Positions 1 to 8,610 of a stretch of 64,000 bases of DNA are shown here, piece after piece. The stretch is taken from the NCBI GenBank assembly GCA_963825335.1, contig CAWGSP010000001.1:620001-684000 (forward strand), in the 5' to 3' direction. Numbering within the stretch: the first letter of the stretch is position 1; the number at the start of each line of letters is the position of its first letter. Source of the stretch: Methanobacterium_B sp963825335. GTDB taxonomy: Archaea > Methanobacteriota > Methanobacteria > Methanobacteriales > Methanobacteriaceae. Under the pieces are notes generated by a model, which saw only the letters and a list, made by a program, of their open reading frames with translations, did no database searches and was not told the DNA's origin. Both the position numbers and the translations under genes were made by a program.

Positions 1-1
1 C

Positions 2-682
2 ATATTATCTGATAAATATGGACCTAGATGGATAGCCACATCAGGAATGGCTCTTGTAACATTATCCTTCCTGTTACTGATAGGACTACCTACCAACTTC
101 ACATACATAGAACTTGGTTTGATATTACTATTAATGGGAATTGGAAATGGAATGTTCGGTTCTCCTAACAATGCATCAATAATGAATTCAGTAAAAGCAG
201 AAGATAGAGGTGTTGCCTCTGGTATGATGTTTACCATGTTTAACACTGCTACGCCCGTAAGTATAGCTATATTCTTCACTATAATTGTAATAGGATTAAC
301 TCAAAGATTCCCTGAAGCAATGACATCTTCTCTAACCAGTATAGGTGCAGCACATTTAGCACCTGTATTTAGTAAACTTCCACCAACTGCGGCCCTATTC
401 TCAGCTTTACTAGGTTACAATCCAGTAGCAGGAATATTACCTACTTTACCACCATCTATCGTAGCACTAATACCTCACTCAACAATAAACACCCTAACCA
501 GCACCACATGGTTCCCATCGACCCTTGAAACCGCATTTATACCATCATTAAAGGTATCATTCTACGTTGCAGCAATAATAGCCGCAATAGCTGCCATTCT
601 ATCAGCACTTCGAGGAGAAAAATATATACACAAAGAAGAACCACTCAAAACAGAATCAAAAGATGATTCAAACAATAAATAA
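2..682 (+). CDS. MFS drug-exporter-type transporter, C-terminal part (5' truncated by window edge)
   Basis: The reading frame is open from base 2, so the gene begins before the window; about 226 C-terminal residues are present. The first visible residues, LSDKYGPRW, match the cytoplasmic loop motif (D-x-x-G-R/P-R) of major facilitator transporters. They are followed by several hydrophobic segments, with a last membrane helix near VAAIIAAIAAILSAL and a short charged, Asn-rich cytoplasmic tail. A long periplasmic-type loop between late helices suggests the 14-helix DHA2 group of proton-driven drug exporters. That subgroup is inference from the partial sequence, and the substrate cannot be told. 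The next gene lies 183 bases downstream on the same strand and appears separately transcribed. Confidence 0.75.
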   Translation: MLSDKYGPRWIATSGMALVTLSFLLLIGLPTNFTYIELGLILLLMGIGNGMFGSPNNASIMNSVKAEDRGVASGMMFTMFNTATPVSIAIFFTIIVIGLTQRFPEAMTSSLTSIGAAHLAPVFSKLPPTAALFSALLGYNPVAGILPTLPPSIVALIPHSTINTLTSTTWFPSTLETAFIPSLKVSFYVAAIIAAIAAILSALRGEKYIHKEEPLKTESKDDSNNK

Positions 683-865
683 TGGACTCAAAAAGGAAGA
701 TAATTAAAAAATTTAAGAAACTTCAATAAATCTGAAAGGTTTATTTATGGTTTATATTTGTATAAAAAGCTGAATTAAGGGTACTAAAAATTCGAAAAGA
801 TGAATTAATTATCCTTAATTTAGTAAAAATTATCTTATTAAATAAAAAATCGGGTGAAAAAATAC

Positions 866-1633
866 ATGGGTGAAAAAATTGATAATCTGAAAAAAAATGA
901 AAAATTTTTTAATTACATTCTATCTTTTTTAGTGTTAATTGACATAATTCTTATAACTGTAGTATTGTTTTTAAGAGTGAGTTCTCAAGTTTATTCTTTC
1001 ATTGTCTATTTTGATTTATTTGTTTGTTTAATCCTATTCGCTGATTTTATCCATAGATTCCGAAAAGATGATAATAAAAAAATTTTTTTAAGAAACAACA
1101 TGTTAGATATTCTAGGAATTATACCATTAATCATTATAGCGCCCAATGTATCACAAGCATCTTCATTTATTAGATATTTCAGAATATTTGGATTATTAAG
1201 AATTTTTGGACTATTTAAGAATGAATTAACACGCATCGACAATTTTTTCCGTGAAACACGCCTTGATCTTGGTATATTAACTCTTCTCTTAATTATTATT
1301 ACCGGAACTGTCATATTCTATTTTCTAGAAGTCGGAATTAATCCACATATCAATAATTTTTACGATGCTTTATGGTTTGTAATTATTAGTATGACTACGG
1401 TGGGTTATGGAGATATTTCACCCGTAACAGCCGGAGGGAAGATAGTAGCAGTTATAATTATAATATCTGGCATTACATACTTTGGATTTTTTACTGCTTC
1501 AATCACATCATATTTAACTAGAAAAGAAGAAGAAAAAATAGATGAAACTGAAAAAGTTGAACTTGAAAGTTTAATACGAGAAATGAAAACTGATATCGAA
1601 AATTTAAAAGAAATAATTGAGAAAAAATATTAA
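866..1633 (+). CDS. Voltage-gated-type potassium channel / ion transport protein
   Basis: This is a six-helix cation channel subunit of 255 residues. Two N-terminal hydrophobic hairpins (about residues 15-75 and 80-105) are followed by an S4-like arginine-bearing helix (RYFRIFGLLRIFGLFK). Then come S5, a pore loop with the potassium selectivity filter TVGYGD, S6, and a charged C-terminal helix rich in E and K that is probably a coiled coil. The filter makes K+ selectivity likely. I start at ATG 866 because GGGTGA lies eight bases before it; an in-frame GTG at 854 would overlap that site and add four residues. The gene stands alone, followed by a 700-base gap. The gating signal is unknown. Confidence 0.85.
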   Translation: MGEKIDNLKKNEKFFNYILSFLVLIDIILITVVLFLRVSSQVYSFIVYFDLFVCLILFADFIHRFRKDDNKKIFLRNNMLDILGIIPLIIIAPNVSQASSFIRYFRIFGLLRIFGLFKNELTRIDNFFRETRLDLGILTLLLIIITGTVIFYFLEVGINPHINNFYDALWFVIISMTTVGYGDISPVTAGGKIVAVIIIISGITYFGFFTASITSYLTRKEEEKIDETEKVELESLIREMKTDIENLKEIIEKKY

Positions 1634-2328
1634 TAATCAGGACTGTAACTAATTATTTCTATTTAATCAGTACCCTCAGAACTTCAAGATCCTTAAAGTA
1701 GTCTAACAGATCTAAGTATACTAAATAAGTTTATCTTGAGATTACAGTAATTATTCCTCCTTCTGATTGAATAACTAATATTGATTAGGAAATTTTAATT
1801 TTTTTAAGCATGTTGATTATTTATATTTTTTGTAGCCGTTTATTACGAAGTAACATATTATTGTAATCATATACAATCCCATATCTATATGATATATCTA
1901 CCCCCAATCCAGTAAACACTTTTAAAATCGCTACATGATTGTCCCTGAAAGCTACAGATAAACCTAGTGGACCAAACTTGTTGAATCGTTCTATAATTTG
2001 ATTGTCACTTTAAAATTAGGCAGCTCCTTTACATCAACCATGAGAATCCATTTTAGTTATCATAGATTCACAATTTTATACCCGTATCTCGCAAAAAGTA
2101 TAACTTTTATTATAAACAGATATTATTTCTACATATTCATTGATAACTCGGTGTTTGAGTTTATACGAATAAACTGGGTTATAACTAAAAAAATTATTAT
2201 TATATGCCAATATTAATCTTGTTACGATCTATGAATATTTGATTAAATTGTAAATACTTAAATGAACCATCTTTAAATGGAGATAAATTTTCGACAATTG
2301 AATAAAAAATTTGTTTAGGGGGAATTGT
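1634..2328. other. AT-rich gap with a decayed gene remnant
   Basis: No intact gene was found here. The minus strand between roughly 1845 and 2040 holds a protein-like stretch interrupted by frameshifts, listed separately as a pseudogene. The rest is low-complexity AT-rich DNA with stop codons in all frames, apart from the leader and ribosome binding site (AGGGGG at 2317-2322) of the next gene. Confidence 0.5.
1845..2040 (-). pseudogene. Decayed coding remnant, family not recognised
   Basis: Read on the minus strand, one frame gives a continuous 60-residue stretch that includes IIERFNKFGPLGLSVAF and DISYRYGIVYDYNNMLL and ends at a stop near 1845. The residues just upstream, MVDVKELPNFKVTIKL, lie in another frame and end in a stop, as expected after an indel. 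Further upstream, similar pieces such as RYGYKIVNL are broken by stops. The composition looks coding rather than random. I do not recognise the family. It could be a relic of a lost accessory gene or of a transposase. Confidence 0.35.
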
Positions 2329-2655
2329 ATGCTGATATTGACTACACCTAATATAGAAGGTAAGAAAATAAATAAATATTACGGATTAGTGACTGGAGAC
2401 TCTCTTTTAGGTGCAAATATGTATAAAGATATGTTCTCTGGAGTTCGAGATGTGGTTGGTGGAAGAACTTCGAAATATGAGGAAGAACTCACAAGTGCCA
2501 GACAAATGGCATTAAAAATTATGCAGGAAAAAGCCGAGCAGAAGGGTGCTAATGCAATTGTAGGAACTCGTGTAGCATATCATAACCTTGGAGGCACCAT
2601 GGGAAATACCATAATGGTTACAGTATCTGGAACTGCAATATCTTATCAAGAATAA
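2329..2655 (+). CDS. YbjQ/UPF0145 family protein
   Basis: This 108-residue protein matches the YbjQ (UPF0145) family along its whole length. It has the N-terminal YGLVTGDSLLGANM element, a central helix rich in A, M and E (ARQMALKIMQEKAEQKGANAIVG) and a final beta strand ending TVSGTAISY. The family folds as a small homo-oligomeric beta-alpha domain described as heavy-metal-binding-like, but its cellular role is not established. The start is ATG 2329, with AGGGGG seven bases upstream; an in-frame TTG at 2311 has no such site. It is directly followed by a second gene with the same domain, so the pair is probably co-transcribed and came from duplication. Confidence 0.85.
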   Translation: MLILTTPNIEGKKINKYYGLVTGDSLLGANMYKDMFSGVRDVVGGRTSKYEEELTSARQMALKIMQEKAEQKGANAIVGTRVAYHNLGGTMGNTIMVTVSGTAISYQE

Positions 2656-2703
2656 AATAAGGATAAAAAAAGAGAATTACATTCCATATTAAAGGTGAGT
2701 ACT

Positions 2704-3552
2704 TTGATCGAGTCTAGAAAAAATTATCTAATTGAAAAACGCTGGGCATTTACAGCTGTATTGACGGGATTTTTAGTTGGATTCCTTTCTGCATATCTGT
2801 GTATAATCTTAAATTTAGTTATTTTCGGATTCAACATAATGTACATATTCTCACCATTATTGGCAGGAGTTGTTGAAACCGTCATTGCAAGAAGAAAGTA
2901 CGGCAGAAGTACGGGAGCAATAAGTGCCATTTTCACATTCATTTTGATCAATGTTTACGGCTGGTTTTTACCTGGAACATTCATCGAACCCACCAAAGAA
3001 CCAGCATCACTAAGTTTAATTACTATAATTGCCATCATATTGACACTTCAAGCTGCATTCCCCATATTAATGAATTATATACTTTTTGTAACTGCCATAG
3101 GCGTAATAAGGAAAGTTATAGGATTTTTAGTGTATCTACCTTCAAAAATTCTCAGAAGAAATGTTGAACCCGAAGTAATGGATGAAGTTACAGGCCCTGG
3201 TGTCGATGAAACTTTTCTTAATAATTTAAATGTACCTTTACTATCTGTTCCTCCAGTTGAAGGTGGAAACATAAAAAAATTTGTGGGTTTAGTAACTGGA
3301 GAAGCAATAGCCCAAGAAAATGAAACCGAAGGACAAATTTCGAAACTCACCAAAATGATCGAACCAACAAAACTGGAAGACATGAATTTAGGTGAAGCCC
3401 GAAAAAGGGCCATATCCAAGATGTTAGAAGAAGCTAAATCCATGGGGGCCAATACAGTGATCGAAGTTTTAGTCGATTATGTTTCTATGGGAGGATTACA
3501 GGGTAGTGCATTTATCGTAACCGCCACCGGAACAGCTGTCATCTATGAATAA
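2704..3552 (+). CDS. Membrane protein with C-terminal YbjQ/UPF0145 domain
   Basis: The 282-residue protein has two parts. Residues 1 to about 150 contain four or five hydrophobic helices, including VLTGFLVGFLSAYLC and ITIIAIILTLQAAFPIL. Residues 190-282 repeat the YbjQ fold of the preceding gene, with FVGLVTGEAIAQEN, RKRAISKMLEEAKSMGANTVI and ATGTAVIYE. This tethers the domain to the membrane, probably on the cytoplasmic side. I choose TTG 2704 as the start because AAAGGTGA ends five bases before it. GTG 2695 is the longer alternative but lies inside that ribosome binding site. The gap to the previous gene is 48 bases, consistent with an operon. Confidence 0.75.
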   Translation: MIESRKNYLIEKRWAFTAVLTGFLVGFLSAYLCIILNLVIFGFNIMYIFSPLLAGVVETVIARRKYGRSTGAISAIFTFILINVYGWFLPGTFIEPTKEPASLSLITIIAIILTLQAAFPILMNYILFVTAIGVIRKVIGFLVYLPSKILRRNVEPEVMDEVTGPGVDETFLNNLNVPLLSVPPVEGGNIKKFVGLVTGEAIAQENETEGQISKLTKMIEPTKLEDMNLGEARKRAISKMLEEAKSMGANTVIEVLVDYVSMGGLQGSAFIVTATGTAVIYE

Positions 3553-3753
3553 CTAAATCATCTAATCTTTTTTGATGATTACCATGAATTTTGCGAACTT
3601 GCTTCTTGTTTCCAGATGTTATTTTTCTAAATCTTTATATCAGAAATTGAACTAATTTTCATAGATAATGAGTACAAAATCATGAAACAATTTTTGATCG
3701 AGGATAATTCTTAAAAAAAATATAAAAGATTAAAAATTTTGAAAGTGTAGAAA

Positions 3754-5841
3754 TTACTCTTCCTTCAAAATTAATCTCATATCTACAGCTAATGCTCCTT
3801 CTCCTTCGTCAAAAACTATTAATGGGTTGATTTCAAACTCATTTATTTCTGGGAAGTCTATGACAAGTTGGGAAATTCTCAATATGATATCTTTAATTGC
3901 TTTAATATCTGTTGGTTCATTTCCTCTGGAACCTTCAAGAAGTTTATGAGTCCTGATCCCACTTATCATATTGGCGACATCGTTTTCGTTTACTGGTGCA
4001 ATTGCAAATTTAACGTCTTTTAATATTTCAACATAGATACCACCAAGTCCGAACATCAATGTAGGCCCGAAGGTCGGATCCTGAATCATACCGATAATTA
4101 CTTCTTTACCTCCAGAAACCATTTTTTGTAATTGAACACCTTCAAGTACTGCATCTGGGACCTTTTCGGGTATTTTAGCCATCATATCTTCATAAGCAAC
4201 CTTGACATCTTCGGCATTACTGAGGTTAAGTTTGATTCCACCAACGTCAGATTTATGTGAAATTTGGGGAGATATTATTTTCATAACCAGCGGATATCCA
4301 ATTTCTTCAGCAGCTTCAACTGTTTCTTTCAATGTTTTTGATATTGCTGTCCCAACTATAGGAATTCCATATGCTTTTAATATATCAAATGATTCAAGAC
4401 CTAAAGTATTGATTCCTCTTTTCCTTGCATTTTCAAAAATATCTTTAACAGCATCTTTATCCACATCAAATACCGGAGGTTCTGGATATTCTCGAGCTTT
4501 AATAACAGTGTAATCGTATAAAGCTTTCATACTTACAACAGCAGCCTTAGGATATAAATAATTTGGAACCTTAGCTTCATTTAAAACTACTTCTGCCTCT
4601 TCACAACGTGTTCCTCCAAAGAAACTGAACAGAACAGGTTTATCGCAAGATTTAGCATGTGCAATTGCTACTCTAGCTGTTCCTTCAGGATCGGTTACTG
4701 ATTGTGGTGTTACTAAGTATATTACACCGTCCACATTAGGATCCTGTAAAACTGTATCTAAAGCAAATCCAAATCTTTCAGGACTTGCATCTCCCAATAC
4801 ATCAACTGGGTTTTTAACATTTGCTGTGTCGGGTAAAAATTCACTCAATTTTTTTATAGTTGCTTCGCTAAATTGTGCAAGTTCAAGATCGTGTTTTATT
4901 ATTGAATCTGTGGTCATAATTCCCGGACCGCCAGCATTCGTGATTATTGCTATTCTTTTACCAGTTGGTAGGGGAAACAATGCTAATGTACGACTGTAGT
5001 CCATCATCTCCTCTAGTGAAGTTGCTCTGAGTATTCCACACTGCGAGAATGCTGCATCGTAAGCAGAGTCAGAACCTGCGATAGTACCAGTATGGGAAGA
5101 AATAGCTTCAGATCCTTTAGATGTGGTACCGGATTTAATAATCACTACAGGTTTTTTCTTTGAAGCTAATTTACTAGCTTCCATAAATGCAGGACCATCA
5201 ACTATACCTTCAAGATATCCCGTTATAACACCTGTATGATCGTCATCCATGAAGTTTGTTAAACAATCGGTTTCATTTATTCCTGCTTTGTTACCTAGGC
5301 TCACTATTCTTGAGAATCCTATATTCTTTTTATCTGCATAGTCAAGTATAGCAGCAAAGATTGCACCCGATTGCGTCATGAAGGCTATTTTTCCTTTTTT
5401 TGCAATGTCAGAGGAGAATGATGCGTTCATATCGTTGTAGGTATTCATGATACCTAAACAGTTGGGGCCCACCAATTTGATATCAAATTCTTTGCATATG
5501 TCCACTAGCTGCTTTTCAAGTTCAGCTCCAACTTCATCAGTTTCTTTAAATCCTGCCGAAATTACAACAAGATTTTTTGTTCCAGTTTCTCCTACTTCTC
5601 TTACTGCTGCAGGAACAAATGGGGAAGGAATGACTACAACTGCTAGATCTACTGGGCCGTAATCTTTTATGGATTTATAAGCTTGGATTCCGAGTACTTC
5701 TTCTCGATGATTATTAATTGGTACAATTTTCCCTTTGTAATAATTCAAAAGGGATATCATTAAATCGTTTCCAATTTTACCTTTTGTCTCAGACGCACCT
5801 ATTATTGCCACTGATTTTGCATTGAACATATGATTAAGCAT
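3754..5841 (-). CDS. Acyl-CoA synthetase (ADP-forming), fused alpha and beta parts
   Basis: The 695-residue protein is an ADP-forming acetate/acyl-CoA ligase, which interconverts acyl-CoA, ADP and Pi with acid, CoA and ATP. The N-terminus carries the CoA-binding Rossmann domain (SVAIIGASETKGKIG). Next comes the succinyl-CoA-ligase-like domain with MTQSGAI and the phospho-histidine segment SSHTGTIAGSD. The last 220 residues form an ATP-grasp domain (VMKIISPQISHKSDVGG). Alpha and beta are fused in the order seen in many archaea. The start at 5841 has GGTGAT six bases upstream; a second in-frame ATG lies 12 bases in. In a methanogen it may serve acetate activation or recover ATP from acyl-CoA; the substrate is not visible in the sequence. 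Confidence 0.88.
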   Translation of the reverse strand: MLNHMFNAKSVAIIGASETKGKIGNDLMISLLNYYKGKIVPINNHREEVLGIQAYKSIKDYGPVDLAVVVIPSPFVPAAVREVGETGTKNLVVISAGFKETDEVGAELEKQLVDICKEFDIKLVGPNCLGIMNTYNDMNASFSSDIAKKGKIAFMTQSGAIFAAILDYADKKNIGFSRIVSLGNKAGINETDCLTNFMDDDHTGVITGYLEGIVDGPAFMEASKLASKKKPVVIIKSGTTSKGSEAISSHTGTIAGSDSAYDAAFSQCGILRATSLEEMMDYSRTLALFPLPTGKRIAIITNAGGPGIMTTDSIIKHDLELAQFSEATIKKLSEFLPDTANVKNPVDVLGDASPERFGFALDTVLQDPNVDGVIYLVTPQSVTDPEGTARVAIAHAKSCDKPVLFSFFGGTRCEEAEVVLNEAKVPNYLYPKAAVVSMKALYDYTVIKAREYPEPPVFDVDKDAVKDIFENARKRGINTLGLESFDILKAYGIPIVGTAISKTLKETVEAAEEIGYPLVMKIISPQISHKSDVGGIKLNLSNAEDVKVAYEDMMAKIPEKVPDAVLEGVQLQKMVSGGKEVIIGMIQDPTFGPTLMFGLGGIYVEILKDVKFAIAPVNENDVANMISGIRTHKLLEGSRGNEPTDIKAIKDIILRISQLVIDFPEINEFEINPLIVFDEGEGALAVDMRLILKEE

Positions 5842-6313
5842 TTCTTATCACCTATGATACCATATCTATTATTCAGATTTTTTTTTAACATTATTTAACA
5901 TAAACTTTTGCTTAATTATAACTCTTCTTATATATCCTTTTTTAGTGATCAAAGATAAAAATATCAGATTATTTGTTATGATAATAAAAAAATATATGAT
6001 CATATTAATTAATTGGATAACTTTTGGAAATTATTCCATTGCTTTATCGATATTTTATACCATCTCAAGATTTTGAACTAAACTATGAACAAATGAAAGT
6101 GATTTAATTTTTAAATTCAATAACTGCTTTATCAATAAAATCTACACCATCATAATTAGATTCATGAAATAATAAAAATCTTTAAATGAATTTCGAAATC
6201 GACAATATATCCCTATTTTAAGATTAAATCATATTAATATCGATTTATGAGTCTAATATTAGATATTAAGGATTTTTTGATGAATTGAACTGGGATCTTT
6301 GGATGAGGTGTGA

Positions 6314-6336
6314 ATTCTAGTATCATAGACTAGAAT
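6314..6336. repeat. Perfect 8-bp inverted repeat, 7-bp spacer
   Basis: ATTCTAGT (6314-6321) and ACTAGAAT (6329-6336) are exact reverse complements. The dyad lies in a gene-free region about 260 bases before the next coding start. It could be a protein-binding site or a small hairpin; no neighbour indicates which. Confidence 0.5.
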
Positions 6337-6481
6337 GTACACGTTTAAATGACGTTTCTTTTTTGGAATAGGGTTTGTACTAGTTTAATTTACAAGAAAT
6401 ACAAGCGGAAATAACTCCACTTGAATGAGGACATATAATACAGTATAAAGCGCCTTTAATTTAAAAACAGAGCCCTAAACA

Positions 6482-6517
6482 TTGGTTTTTTCCGATTTAA
6501 AACCAAAACTTTTATAA
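6482..6517 (+). promoter_or_regulatory. Dyad plus TATA-like box before the pseudomurein-binding protein
   Basis: TTGGTTTT (6482-6489) and AAAACCAA (6499-6506) form a perfect inverted repeat. Four bases after it comes TTTATAAG (6510-6517), a good archaeal TATA-box match. Transcription would start near 6540, leaving a leader of about 60 bases before the proposed start codon. A dyad directly upstream of the TATA box is a plausible regulator site. Confidence 0.4.
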
Positions 6518-6598
6518 GTAATATTAATAAATTTTATCTAGGAGTCCAAAAGTCTCGCAAATAAAATATTTCGAGATTTAGGATGGGGAGGCGGTATA

Positions 6599-7471
6599 AT
6601 TAAGCGAAAAATATTCTTATCAGTACTATTGCTATTTAGTTTAGCAATGGTCTTAAATATTAATTTTAGTAGTGCTACAAACGTGAATCAAACAAACATT
6701 AGTAGTTCTATAAATCCTGCAACAAATGCAGTCACAATTAGCAATTCATCAAATTTAACCAAATCGAATAGTACTAAAAAAGATGTGAGTTCAACCATTA
6801 CAATTCCTAAAAATATTACAACTTCGCAACCTATTCTAATTAATGGATTAACTGTCGCCCAATTAAAGAACGGATTTTCCAGAGTACAGGCATTTTACAA
6901 TAAGAATGGCAGATTACCAAACTATGTGAGTTATGGATCTAGACATATTGCAATTGCCACATTCCAAAAAAATTTAGCTAGTCAAGGATTAAAAATAAAA
7001 CCAATGAATAGGCCTGTTTATATTACTAGTGACAATATAAACTGTGTATCGACAGATAATAATAGAATAAACAGTATTGTAAAAGGTTTAGAAAAAATGG
7101 GGTTGTATGCTGTTAATTGGGGATTAGGTCCTAATACTCATGATCAAATCCTTGAAAATGTAAGCATACCAAAGGATGCTCTTGTAGTAGACATTTACGG
7201 AGGAGTAGATGCAGGATTGATTAAAGAAATGGGATCAACCTGGTATAAATCATTGAAGGGTGAAAAATCTGTATATAGTGTATTTTGGCCCCCAAGTGAA
7301 AGTATAGCTGGTTTAGCTTGGTTACCAAGAGCACACGATGATAATTACGACCCTGCAAGTTTTAAAGGTTTAGCAGACCCTGCTCAGTTTCTTTTAGATA
7401 ATGGATATCAATATATATGCTCTGATGACATGAATGCCATCATCACAAGCATATTCAAAGAAGCTACCTAA
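6599..7471 (+). CDS. Secreted pseudomurein-binding-repeat protein (possible ATT start)
   Basis: The 290-residue protein has a lysine/arginine-led signal peptide (KRKIFLSVLLLFSLAM). A Ser/Thr/Asn-rich linker spans residues 30-80. One pseudomurein-binding repeat lies at about 81-129 (LTVAQLKNGFSRVQAFYNKN, then GRLPNYV). A C-terminal domain of about 150 residues, rich in Trp and Gly, has no function I recognise. It should act at the outer face of the pseudomurein wall. The frame holds no ATG, GTG or TTG between the upstream stop at 6539 and TTG 6629, yet the signal peptide needs codons from 6599 on. GGAGG at 6587-6591 sits seven bases before ATT 6599, so I propose ATT initiation. A TTG 6629 start would cut into the hydrophobic core. 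Confidence 0.72.
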   Translation: MKRKIFLSVLLLFSLAMVLNINFSSATNVNQTNISSSINPATNAVTISNSSNLTKSNSTKKDVSSTITIPKNITTSQPILINGLTVAQLKNGFSRVQAFYNKNGRLPNYVSYGSRHIAIATFQKNLASQGLKIKPMNRPVYITSDNINCVSTDNNRINSIVKGLEKMGLYAVNWGLGPNTHDQILENVSIPKDALVVDIYGGVDAGLIKEMGSTWYKSLKGEKSVYSVFWPPSESIAGLAWLPRAHDDNYDPASFKGLADPAQFLLDNGYQYICSDDMNAIITSIFKEAT

Positions 7472-8610
7472 AAAATAATAATTTATTTCATTTTCTAATT
7501 TTTATTTTCCTATTCATTAGTTGTCAAAGTTATCCAGATCATTTTAACTTGATTATTGGATATGGTGGACATAGAAAAATCCAAATGATCCAGTTGCACT
7601 CATTTTCATATTGAGTATAATTTACTCACACCATATCAAATTAAGTAAATTAAATAGTAGCTAGATATCATATTGTTCGCTCTCATGATCTAATGTACAA
7701 ATCATCTGATAAAGATATGTATGCTCGAATATTGTTACTGAATTATCATATTTCCATTATATTCATTTCGAAGCATCAGCTTAACATTGCAAGGATTATT
7801 GAGACAGGTAAATCTAAGATATAAGGGTGTTATTCACAGCCATTTTGAAGGTTAAAATTAATAAGCTAGATACAAGAGTAGATAAAAACTGACATAAAAC
7901 AATCCTGATAAAATTTTGAGGGCAAAAAAACCAATTAATATGGAATAGATCCAGTTTGTTAAAATTATATTACCGGAAGATTCAAATGAATTTCACTGCT
8001 TTAAAAAAAATTTCATCAAATATCATAATCCCAACATGAAAAAATTGCGGATCTAAGTTTTCTTAAAAACACCCTTACCCTTATTAAATAATTTTTTATG
8101 ATACAGTTTTCTTTGTTCCAATAGTTTAGAACAAATTAAAATCTTAAATAATTTAATAGTTTAGATTTTCAGCTTACCTATCTCAAACTAAAAAAATGAT
8201 ACCTAAATCTTTCAATTTTTGCTCTCTTTGTTTTTCAAAATAATATTAGTAATAATTATAGTGAAGAGAGAGACGTGCATTTCCAGTGTATCAAGTGTAA
8301 AAAAATTATTATTTAACTACTTTGCATTCATAAATTTTAATCAATTAATAAGCTCTTCATGTAAAATAAAGGATAAACCGATAGAATTTTTAATCATATT
8401 GAGGTTGTGTGCTAAAAATATTGTGTTTCTAAATCAACCAATAATCAGAAAATTTTAGAATTTTAATGATATATCAGCGACTGTTTACTAATTAGCAGGA
8501 TAATGCATGTTTAATATTTTAAACACGCCATCGAATATATTTTGGTAATACTAAATCATACTTTTAATGATGTTAAAAAAATGTTAAAAGAAGTTTCTAT
8601 TCTAGAATAA
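7472..8610. other. 1.1-kb gene-free region with decayed coding traces
   Basis: This is a long AT-rich interval between the cell-wall protein and sfsA. Short protein-like pieces at 7693-7890 look like a dead transposase (listed separately). From 7890 to 8610 all frames are broken by frequent stops. The longest frame (8219-8458) starts without a ribosome binding site and has no protein-like composition. Confidence 0.5.
7693..7890 (+). pseudogene. Possible transposase remnant (helix-turn-helix region)
   Basis: A 43-codon frame from ATG 7693 reads SSDKDMYARILLLNY and then a degraded segment ending GKSKI. This is the kind of residue order seen before the helix-turn-helix of IS630-like transposases. 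The following bases give GVIHSHFEG in one frame (7826-7852) and KLDTRVDKN in another (7863-7889), resembling the linker after such a domain but split by frameshifts. No terminal inverted repeats or target duplications were found. The assignment rests on pattern memory only. Confidence 0.3.

Larger units (their letters stand above)
5842..6598. other. Gene-free AT-rich region upstream of the pseudomurein-binding protein
   Basis: No coding frame of credible length was found on either strand in these 757 bases. Two clear dyads are present: ATTCTAGT/ACTAGAAT at 6314-6336 and TTGGTTTT/AAAACCAA at 6482-6506. The second sits just before a TATA-like TTTATAAG at 6510-6517. The rest shows nothing I can name. 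Confidence 0.55.

Noticed and set aside
1998..2216. Open frame of 72 codons on the plus strand
   Set aside because: It has no ribosome binding site, its composition is poor, and it overlaps the minus-strand remnant, whose residues look more protein-like.
8219..8458. Open frame of 79 codons on the plus strand
   Set aside because: It begins at TTG without a ribosome binding site in AT-rich DNA and has no recognisable domain or protein-like pattern.
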